Below, one piece after another: positions 1 through 5,894 of a DNA stretch of 7,361 nt. The stretch is taken from contig PLZL01000413.1 in the NCBI GenBank assembly GCA_003152145.1, forward strand, positions 1-7,361, given 5' to 3'. This DNA comes from Limisphaerales bacterium (GTDB lineage: Bacteria > Verrucomicrobiota > Verrucomicrobiae > Limisphaerales > UBA11358). Each line of letters begins with the position of its first letter. Position 1 is the first letter of the stretch. A program made the position numbers and the translations under genes. The notes below the pieces were generated by a model that was not told the origin of the DNA, ran no database searches, and saw only the letters and a list, made by a program, of their open reading frames with translations.

Positions 1-1929
1 GAGTTCAAAGAAGTCGCCGGGCGCACCATCGATAAGTTGTAACGCGAGATCCTTGCGACGAAGAAGCACCGCTCGCAAAAACTTAATTCTTCGCCGCTCT
101 TCCTTGGGCTGAAGCAGCGCATGAAGGCATTTAAGGAGCTGGCGAGAGGATGCTGGTAGCGAGCAGAGAATCCCCACCTCCTCAACCTCTGACAGGATTT
201 CAGCTTGCACCATTCGGCCTTCAAGCCGATTGCGCAGCAGCCACGCGTTGTCACGGTATTCGCCCTCAATCTCGTTTTCCCAATGAACCATTGGCCGTGC
301 CGTGCGAAGCAGATAGTGCTGGGCCTTGTTCACCAGAATCGGGTGTTTCCACTTGCGGCGAAAGACCTCTTTCGCAAGCTGGAGCATTGGCCACTCCTTC
401 AAGTTAAGAGGTGAGGAAACCAAGGCATCCAGCAAATACGACAAAACAAAGGCGTAGTAGCCAAATGACGACGGGTTCTCTTTCAACTTGTCCAGCCGGA
501 CAAGAACTTTGCTAATATCTTGCAGCCGCAGGCCAAGCTCCAGCGCGCGCTGGAGCAATTGCGTTTGACCCGGGTCCTCGTGCCATACTCGCACAAGCTC
601 TTGCGCGAAGACTCTCTTTTCATCACTCCAAGGAACTGACATCCGATCCAAGTCTCTGGCAACTCCCGCCCATTTGTTCGCGGCGAAGCGGCGGCGTGAA
701 TCGGTTCGGACTCCTGGGTTATCAAGCAGCTTCGGGCCGTCCAACTCGGAGATCGAACGAACATTTACGTTCGTCTCGGCGTGAAACAACAGTCGAACCT
801 CTTTCGCCAGCTCTTTCAGATTCTCTGGCGGCAAAGGAAAATATGCGCGCTTCGTGATGGACTGCATCCTTTCCGCGACCTGTCCGGTTGTCAGCAAGCT
901 GCCGGTCGCATCCTGGACAATGTCCGAAGTCTTGCCTTCTGAGAGTCCGAGCCCAATGGACTTCAGGAATCGCGAGAGTTTGTTTTTGGTATCCTGCAAG
1001 AGTTGTTTCGAATGTTCACCCTTGCAACGAAACACCAAGCGCATGTCATCAACATAACGAGCATAGAAACGAAGCTGACAGGAAACGCCTTGTTTCCACA
1101 GGAGCGCAGGCAATCTGGACATAACCCATTGATCGAAGTCAGCCAAATATACATTTGCCCAGAAGCCGGAATGTGCAGGCCCTTGAGGTAATCCCGTCGA
1201 GGAAAGTTGCCCCTCATTCCCTTCACATCCCGCGCTGACATGAACTTCGTAAGCGCCAAAAATCCGATCAATCAATGGCCGAAGGTCCGGTTTGGTGTGC
1301 CGCTTGAGAATTTTGGCGAGACGAGAGCGATCAATAGTTGGGTAGAACGATTTCAGATCTGTGCAAATGAGGACGACCCGGTCTTCACGACTCAAACCGG
1401 TCAACACCGTATTGAAAGCCGATTCAGTATCTTTGACAAAACGAGCGTAGTCGTCACCCCAGTCACGATAAATACGGGCATTACCAACCGAGAACGCCCG
1501 GTCTTGATCTGACTTTACGAGATGGAGTCGATTGCCAAGCGACCACAAATCTGGAAAGCGGTCATTTTCCGGGTCGCCCCACAAAGGTTCAAAGTGATTT
1601 GCGAGCAAGGAGAGCAAGGCGACTTCGACAACTTCATCTCGAAAAGCCTGCCTGCACAGCGGTCTGTAAGTGTAAGAATCTTTCCCATCGCGAGATTCAA
1701 TTCGCTTGGGGGCTGGGAATACGGTCTTTGCCGATGGCTCGTATGTTACGCCCTCAATCTCACGCGAAAGTTGAGCGACGTGGAAATTGAGTCGAGCCAT
1801 GAAGCTTAACGACTGCGTCCGATCGTGATACCATTGTCTGCGGTCGGCAAACTTAAAAGCCTTTTTTGCTGCCAAAGCCAATAGCGACCTGTCCGATAGC
1901 ATTGCTAGACTTGGCTTTCTAATTTTCAT
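1..1929 (-). CDS. Large reverse transcriptase, UG/Abi-like (putative defence RT), 3' end beyond window
   Basis: The frame is open from an ATG at 1929-1927 to the left edge: 643 residues with no stop, so the C-terminus is missing. Residues 185-198 form RT motif A (VVLICTDLKSFY, first catalytic Asp191). Residues 246-262 carry the GLPQG...S...N.YL motif, and residues 290-296 carry ARYVDDM with catalytic Asp294 and Asp295. All three metal-binding aspartates are therefore present. Two SxGN motifs (residues 130-133 and 147-150) precede motif A. After the thumb region (about 400 on) at least 240 residues follow, rich in Leu, Lys, Arg and Trp and probably mostly helical. I see no maturase X domain, HNH nuclease or retron-type C-terminus. 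An in-frame TAA at 1939-1941 precedes the start, and no clear Shine-Dalgarno is present. The product should synthesise DNA from an RNA template or without one, as in Abi/DRT systems. The RT assignment is firm; the UG/Abi placement is inference. Confidence 0.9.
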   Translation of the reverse strand, partial: MKIRKPSLAMLSDRSLLALAAKKAFKFADRRQWYHDRTQSLSFMARLNFHVAQLSREIEGVTYEPSAKTVFPAPKRIESRDGKDSYTYRPLCRQAFRDEVVEVALLSLLANHFEPLWGDPENDRFPDLWSLGNRLHLVKSDQDRAFSVGNARIYRDWGDDYARFVKDTESAFNTVLTGLSREDRVVLICTDLKSFYPTIDRSRLAKILKRHTKPDLRPLIDRIFGAYEVHVSAGCEGNEGQLSSTGLPQGPAHSGFWANVYLADFDQWVMSRLPALLWKQGVSCQLRFYARYVDDMRLVFRCKGEHSKQLLQDTKNKLSRFLKSIGLGLSEGKTSDIVQDATGSLLTTGQVAERMQSITKRAYFPLPPENLKELAKEVRLLFHAETNVNVRSISELDGPKLLDNPGVRTDSRRRFAANKWAGVARDLDRMSVPWSDEKRVFAQELVRVWHEDPGQTQLLQRALELGLRLQDISKVLVRLDKLKENPSSFGYYAFVLSYLLDALVSSPLNLKEWPMLQLAKEVFRRKWKHPILVNKAQHYLLRTARPMVHWENEIEGEYRDNAWLLRNRLEGRMVQAEILSEVEEVGILCSLPASSRQLLKCLHALLQPKEERRRIKFLRAVLLRRKDLALQLIDGAPGDFFEL

Positions 1930-2026
1930 TGGTGGCAATTACTTTCACAAACCCCTCGTTCGTCAATCTAGCGATCCACGCCAGCGCATCGATTTTGTCG
2001 GGCGCTGCGGTTTTTAGTGAAAGGAT
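1919..2026 (-). other. Short open frame overlapping the RT start
   Basis: After a TGA at 2029-2027 this frame is open for 35 codons and ends in TAG at 1921-1919, inside the first codons of the reverse transcriptase (ATGAAAATTAG). The predicted peptide ends DKIDALAWIARLTNEGFVKV plus six residues, which reads like real protein rather than random translation. There is no ATG, and only a late GTG or TTG could start it. It may be the C-terminal remnant of an upstream operon gene, coupled to RT translation by the overlap, or simply leader sequence of the RT transcript. I do not recognise a family. Confidence 0.3.
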
Positions 2027-2040
2027 TCATGGAGTCAGAT

Positions 2041-2205
2041 TCATAATGCCGCCGCCGGCGAGAGCTTGCCGCCCGCCCAAAGGATCTGGTGGCATTTCTT
2101 GATCGCGCCGATGAGCGCCTCCTTGCTGACGGGCTGGATGTCGTTGTTCGGGTCGCCGGAGAATTTGGCGTGGCCGTCTGCAATGGCGCGTTCCTGGTAG
2201 CTCAT
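2041..2205 (-). pseudogene. Truncated type I restriction / N-6 DNA methylase N-terminal fragment
   Basis: An ATG at 2205-2203 opens 54 codons ending in TGA at 2043-2041. Residues about 7-52 resemble the short N-terminal module seen ahead of the DNA methylase domain in type I restriction-modification proteins. The recognisable pieces are DGHAKF, DIQPVSKE, then KKCHQILWAGGKLSPAAA. In that family the segment normally continues with a Phe-Asp-Glu-Phe-like stretch and several hundred residues of methylase. Here it stops after LSPAAAL. No SAM-binding or NPPY motif is present, so no catalysis is possible. An in-frame TAA at 2220-2218 closes the frame upstream. It probably represents decay of a restriction gene, or disruption of one by the sequence carrying the reverse transcriptase. 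The family match is from memory of sequence style and is moderate; a free-standing small protein is the alternative. Confidence 0.5.
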
Positions 2206-2300
2206 ATAAACCCATTTTTAGGACGCAGTGAGTTTGCGCCGGAAAATGGGCAGAGGCAAGAAGGCAGTTGATGGTTGAGCAATTCTTCACCTCACCTCGG

Positions 2301-2327
2301 CCCTCTCCCCATCCGATGCGGAGAGGG
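2301..2327. repeat. GC-rich hairpin, probable dispersed intergenic repeat
   Basis: CCCTCTCC at 2301-2308 pairs perfectly with GGAGAGGG at 2320-2327. The 11-nt loop contains a further CAT/ATG pairing. The element lies between the 3' end of the methionine-related operon and the restriction fragment. No T-run follows on either strand, so it is not a canonical intrinsic terminator, although it could still act in transcript ending or RNA stability. Its form is that of short interspersed hairpins I associate with Verrucomicrobiota intergenic regions (recalled, not searched). Confidence 0.6.
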
Positions 2328-2333
2328 GGAAAA

Positions 2334-2362
2334 CATCAGCGTCAATCCGCGTTCATCCCGCC
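2334..2362 (-). repeat. Degenerate 10-bp tandem repeat (ACGCGGAT-like)
   Basis: On the minus strand three imperfect decamers follow each other: GGCGGGATGA, ACGCGGATTG, ACGCTGATGT. The shared core is roughly GCGGATNNAC. Similar ACGCGGATT repeats are widespread in intergenic DNA of several phyla including Verrucomicrobiota (recalled). It sits a few bases from the hairpin repeat, so the 2206-2449 gap is mostly repeat-type, non-coding DNA. I see no gene in it. Confidence 0.4.
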
Positions 2363-2449
2363 TTCATTCAATTTCGGCGCGGCAAGCTGCGGTTGAACTC
2401 TTTGCGCTTTTTCGCCCAGAAAGGAGACAATTATTTTTTGCGCTAAACT

Positions 2450-2776
2450 TCAGGCTGCAATCAAAATTTCCGTGTCCGTGATTTGCAATTCCACGCCCGC
2501 CGCTTTCGCCGCTTCCTGCAGCGCTGCATTCAACATCGCGACCGGGTCCTTGCTGACGTCGAGCCGGCGCATCAACCCTTCGCCTTTTTTGGCGCCAACC
2601 GTGAGCATCAATTTCAGCCCTTTGCGTTTGCAACCAACGCGCGTGCCGTCGGGCAGCTTGGTGTTCATCGGTTTGATGAAGGCGTCGGTATAATGCACGC
2701 CGATGCCCGATTTGTCGGTGAAACCGGGCGGAAGTTTTTCCTTTGCCGCCCCGTTGATGTCACAAAGTTTTGTCAT
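2450..2776 (-). CDS. Conserved-looking 108-aa protein of unknown function, last gene of the corrinoid operon
   Basis: This 108-residue protein starts at ATG 2776-2774, only 8 bp after the stop of the MetH-activation-like gene, so it is almost certainly co-transcribed. I do not recognise a family. It has one Cys near the N-terminus (residue 5), a central basic stretch (VGCKRKGLKL, about 48-57) containing a second Cys, and a C-terminal segment with helix-like periodicity (about 78-97, ending in a VELQITDTEILIAA strand-like tail). There is no signal peptide, membrane segment or nucleotide-binding loop. It is too small for an enzyme of the corrinoid cycle. A chaperone-like, electron-transfer-partner or regulatory role beside the activator is possible but unsupported. 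Codon pattern and composition match its operon neighbours, which favours a real gene over a spurious frame. Confidence 0.65.
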   Translation of the reverse strand: MTKLCDINGAAKEKLPPGFTDKSGIGVHYTDAFIKPMNTKLPDGTRVGCKRKGLKLMLTVGAKKGEGLMRRLDVSKDPVAMLNAALQEAAKAAGVELQITDTEILIAA

Positions 2777-2784
2777 ATCAAGTA

Positions 2785-4122
2785 TCAGGTGGCGGATTTT
2801 TCCAAAATTGTCCCGGCCTGTCCATCCGCCATTTCCCGTTCGTGCCGGACCAGGGCATAATGAATCACTTCAAACACCAGCCCCCATTTGTGGGCGCGGC
2901 GCTCGACGTCGCAGTAGCAGCCGGATGGATTCCAGGGCCGCTCCCACGTCAAAACGTCGTTCAAGGGTTTTCCGAGCAGCGGTTTTTCGCCGGCGATGCT
3001 GCGCATGAACGCTGCGGCATTGTTCAGATATTCGCACTGAAATTGGTGGCCGGTGTCGCCGGGCGCCGGCGCGCAATGCAATTCGAGTATCCGGTAATGG
3101 TCCTCCGGCGGCGCGAGCTTGACGCGATAATCGAATTCCAGCGCGCGTCCCATGTTCGAGCACGTCGTGCCTTCGTAACGGAATCTGGCTGCGACCGCGC
3201 CGTCGCGTAAAAAATCCAGTTGCAGCCGCTCCTTCGACCATTTTTCCAGCGCGCGCAGATTGATCGTGTATTTGGCGTCAGTTTTCAAAACGGAAGCGTT
3301 GTTTCGGTCGTCAAAAATTCCCATTACATTCGAGAGCAAGGCGCGCACATCTTCAATCTGCGGCGGCGCGTGCCGGTAGGGCGCACGGCGATACTGGCAA
3401 TTGGGCAGCGAGCAATTTTCGCACGGAATCAATCTTGCAAGACCACGCGCCTTTGCCAGATTGCGCGTCACGCCAAAAACGGTCAGCTGCGACTTTTTTG
3501 GCCGGAGCATTCCGGTTTCCATAACGTCGAGCTTGCCGTCGAAATGAACCGCGCCGTTTTGCCGGATCAGTTGCCACAGTTTGGTTTGATCGGAGATGTC
3601 CCAGCCCGAATAGCCCGGACTGTAATGGGGCAAGGCCGCCATGCCGTTTTGGTCCGCCCAGCCGCAAATGCGGCCGCTGGCGACCGTGACCAGATGTTCG
3701 ACGACCGCCGAGCCGAACATTTCCATAAAAAAATACTCGTCCGGTTTCGACTCCTGCCAAAGCTGTCGCGCGTGTTCCTCGCATTCCCGACCCGCACTCA
3801 CCGCGACGAGCATCGCGCTGTCCGCCTGCGCCTCGGCGAATTGATCGTGAAGCTGTTTCGACGAAAACTCCGTTCCGGCAACACGCAATTTTCCGTTCGC
3901 CAGTTCCAGTGCGTTCATTTGCCGCGCGTAAAACCACGGCCTGCCGTTTTCCGCATACCACTGCCGCGCCCAGCTCGCGAGTTCGCGCGGGCGTCCGTCC
4001 AGTGCGTGATTTTTCGGATAGCCGAGCAACCGTTTGTATTCGGGTTCCTGCACGTTCACCGGCGGGTTTGTTTCAAACAATTCAAACATTTCAGGAAGTC
4101 TGCGTTGAATTTGCCACCGCAT
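2785..4122 (-). CDS. MetH activation-domain-like protein with Cys-rich C-terminal part
   Basis: This protein is 445 residues in its longest form. Residues 29-36 (YKRLLGYP) match the N-terminal motif of stand-alone methionine synthase activation proteins. Residues about 100-220 align by eye with the MetH reactivation domain: a helix before GWAD, then SPGY (168-171), DQTKLWQLI (178-186, like the HTEK..WELL segment) and METGMLRP...LTVFGV (201-218, like the AMWP...SGWYF segment). A cysteine cluster follows (C234, C237, C242, then YRR). Residues 255-425 are a second region with conserved-looking cysteines at 321, 350, 363, 402 and 404; I cannot name it. The first Met overlaps the upstream ASKHA gene by 32 bp. 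Met12 (4089-4087) lies one base after its TGA (TGAAATG) and may be the true, translationally coupled start. The likely role is helping reductive remethylation of a corrinoid, possibly with a metal cluster. The family call is moderately sure. Confidence 0.75.
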   Translation of the reverse strand: MRWQIQRRLPEMFELFETNPPVNVQEPEYKRLLGYPKNHALDGRPRELASWARQWYAENGRPWFYARQMNALELANGKLRVAGTEFSSKQLHDQFAEAQADSAMLVAVSAGRECEEHARQLWQESKPDEYFFMEMFGSAVVEHLVTVASGRICGWADQNGMAALPHYSPGYSGWDISDQTKLWQLIRQNGAVHFDGKLDVMETGMLRPKKSQLTVFGVTRNLAKARGLARLIPCENCSLPNCQYRRAPYRHAPPQIEDVRALLSNVMGIFDDRNNASVLKTDAKYTINLRALEKWSKERLQLDFLRDGAVAARFRYEGTTCSNMGRALEFDYRVKLAPPEDHYRILELHCAPAPGDTGHQFQCEYLNNAAAFMRSIAGEKPLLGKPLNDVLTWERPWNPSGCYCDVERRAHKWGLVFEVIHYALVRHEREMADGQAGTILEKSAT

Positions 4123-5812
4123 GCGAAGATTCGACCGGATTGAACTGGCAGCCCTCGACGAAGTAATTGAAAAAATTCGGATGCGTTTCCAGCCGGCAAT
4201 GCGTGACGCGCTTCACGAAACTCTCCAATTCCGCGCGCTTCGTGCGGGACAGCAGCGCAATGCACGCGCCCTCGACGGATGCGTTGCCCACCTGCAAAAT
4301 TTTTGAATCGTCAATGTTGGGAATTAAACCAATTCGCTTCGACGACTCGATGTTCAAGTGCCGGCCGAATCCGCCCGCGAGATAAAAAATGTCGAGGTCT
4401 TCAAAGCGCAGGCCGTATTGATCGAACACGACGCGCAAGCCCGCGACATTCGCGCCCTTGGCCTGGGCCAGTTCGTTGATGTCGCTTTCCGTGAAATAAA
4501 CCGGCTGGTCGCCACGCGCGTCCACGATGATGCGGTCCTCGCCGTTTTCAAAGCGGCCCAGGGCGTTGATCCGGTTGTGCCTCAACAATTCGCTCAACAG
4601 GTCAATCAGGCCGGAACCGCAAATGCCTTCCGGCGGGCCGCCGCCGATCGCCTGCGTGGAAAACGAACCGTCGGCGTTGAGCTTCACTTTTTCAATCGCG
4701 CCCGGCAATCCCGGCATGCCGCAGGAAATTTTGCCGCCTTCAAATGCCGGTCCGGCGGGACAGGACGCGGCAAAAATTTTGTGCTTGTTCCCCAAAATCA
4801 ATTCCGTGTTGGTGCCGATGTCCATGACGGCGATGAGCCGTTCCTCATTCGCCAAGTCCACGGCCAGCATGCAGGCGGCGGCGTCGGCGCCGACATGGCC
4901 GCTGATGATGGGCAGGCCATAAACGCGCGCCTTGGGATGCAACGGCAGCAACAATTTTTTTGCCGGTTCAGCCAGGCTGGTCGTGGGCCGGCGGCCATCG
5001 GCCATCTCCAGTTCGGTGATGGAACGGTAGGGACTTTGCCCGATGGAATGAACGTTTAGGCGGAAGAACATGTCGCGCATGGTCGAATTTCCCGCCACGA
5101 CCATTTCGTAAATCGTCCGTGGGTCCACGGGAAATTCCTCGATGGCATGGGTGAGATACCCGGCCAGCGTCCTTTGCAGCAGGTGGCCGCCTTCCTCCGT
5201 GTCGTAATGAATCCGCGACATCACATCCGACCCGCCGAACCGCTGGGGATTTTCAAAGGCAGCATCGGCAATAACCTCGCCGGTTTCCAGATTCAGGAAC
5301 CGGAGCACGACGGTGGTGGTGCCCAAATCCATGGCCAGCCCGTGGATGGGGCCGGTCGAGCGCGCGATTTCTTCGCCGTCCAACAGAATCCGGTCGCCGT
5401 CGCGGGTCACCGCCGGTTCAAGTTTCAGTTTTTGATGACCAGCGGGAAGATGAAGCGCATCGCGTTCAATGCGCATTTCACCGCGCCGCATCGTATGACA
5501 GCGGACGACGCCGGCGTCTTTAACGACACAGCAGGAGCAAGACAATCGGAAGTTGCCCTTCAGATGTTTCTCCGCCGGAACCCGGGCCGAAAGACAGTCC
5601 ATGCCTTCGGTGACTTCCACCACGCATTCCTTGCATTTGCCCTGCTTGCGGCAGGAAGTCGGCACGTTGATGCCCAGCGATTCGGCATAGTCGAACAACG
5701 AAACGCCCGGCGCGACGTCACGCCGTTGATTATTAAAATGCAGTTCGACGCTCATGTGGTTGCCTTCGATTTTCGTATGCGGTTCAACAGGATAAATGGC
5801 GTCGTTGGCCAT
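4091..5812 (-). CDS. Ferredoxin-ASKHA ATPase, RACo/RamA-like corrinoid reductive activator (DUF4445 family)
   Basis: The family uses ATP hydrolysis to push an electron from a [2Fe-2S] centre onto Co(II) corrinoid, returning it to methyl-accepting Co(I). In this 573-residue product the N-terminal ferredoxin domain is residues 20-105. Its cluster ligands are C54, C60 and C63 (CX5CX2C), plus one of C92, C94 or C95. A linker leads to the ASKHA domain: phosphate-1 motif MDLGTTT (161-167), second phosphate motif MDIGTNTE (330-337), CPAGPAFEGG (351-360) and the adenosine loop LAGGFG (478-483). Length and order match full-length family members, and nothing is truncated. Start choice is open: ATG 5812 has weak upstream sequence, whereas Met20 (5755-5753) has GAAGG 7 bases upstream and begins exactly at the ferredoxin fold. 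It heads the operon with the MetH-activation-like and 108-aa genes. It is a cytoplasmic protein with no membrane segment. Confidence 0.93.
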   Translation of the reverse strand: MANDAIYPVEPHTKIEGNHMSVELHFNNQRRDVAPGVSLFDYAESLGINVPTSCRKQGKCKECVVEVTEGMDCLSARVPAEKHLKGNFRLSCSCCVVKDAGVVRCHTMRRGEMRIERDALHLPAGHQKLKLEPAVTRDGDRILLDGEEIARSTGPIHGLAMDLGTTTVVLRFLNLETGEVIADAAFENPQRFGGSDVMSRIHYDTEEGGHLLQRTLAGYLTHAIEEFPVDPRTIYEMVVAGNSTMRDMFFRLNVHSIGQSPYRSITELEMADGRRPTTSLAEPAKKLLLPLHPKARVYGLPIISGHVGADAAACMLAVDLANEERLIAVMDIGTNTELILGNKHKIFAASCPAGPAFEGGKISCGMPGLPGAIEKVKLNADGSFSTQAIGGGPPEGICGSGLIDLLSELLRHNRINALGRFENGEDRIIVDARGDQPVYFTESDINELAQAKGANVAGLRVVFDQYGLRFEDLDIFYLAGGFGRHLNIESSKRIGLIPNIDDSKILQVGNASVEGACIALLSRTKRAELESFVKRVTHCRLETHPNFFNYFVEGCQFNPVESSHAVANSTQTS

Positions 5813-5894
5813 ACTCTAGCATTAAATTCGGGTCTTGAACATAATCATTGGTTGGCTTAACCATACTTCATACGCAACCCGGAACCATGCGCTA
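5813..5894. promoter_or_regulatory. Divergent promoter region between ASKHA activator and homocysteine methyltransferase
   Basis: These 82 bp separate two head-to-head genes, so promoters for both directions should lie here or overlap the gene starts. Base composition is distinctly more AT-rich than the flanking genes. A short inverted repeat TGGTT-ggctt-AACCA (5849-5863) sits in the middle and could be an operator or a weak hairpin. A TTGAAC box at 5835-5840 is a possible -35 on the plus strand, but no good -10 follows at 17 bp. The gap is too short for a cobalamin or SAM riboswitch. Confidence 0.4.

Noticed and set aside
1968..2183. Minus-strand frame of 71 codons overlapping the restriction fragment
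   Set aside because: Its translation is low-complexity Arg/Ser/Thr-rich, and the neighbouring frame gives family-like sequence over the same bases.
1..2205. Group II intron inserted in a restriction gene, with the RT as its encoded protein
   Set aside because: Only about 110 bp separate the restriction fragment from the RT start, too short for intron domains I-III. The RT has no recognisable maturase X or HNH region in the 643 visible residues.
2301..2330. Intrinsic terminator for the corrinoid operon
   Set aside because: The stem is strong but no T-run follows on the minus strand, and it lies about 120 bp past the last stop codon. It is better called a repeat hairpin.
3220..4143. Long open frame on the plus strand opposite the activation-like gene
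   Set aside because: It mirrors the coding gene on the minus strand, its translation is Arg/Phe/His-rich without family motifs, and the minus-strand protein shows clear motifs over the same bases.
4358..5059. Plus-strand open frame opposite the ASKHA gene
   Set aside because: It is an antisense shadow of the ATPase domain, caused by high GC and codon bias; no independent motif or start signal.
5147..5860. Plus-strand open frame opposite the ferredoxin domain of the ASKHA gene
   Set aside because: It lies antisense to well-recognised cysteine and phosphate motifs, and its translation resembles no protein.
5813..5894. Cobalamin or SAM riboswitch controlling the divergent genes
   Set aside because: The 82-bp gap is shorter than a cobalamin riboswitch, and I see no B12-box or SAM riboswitch core.
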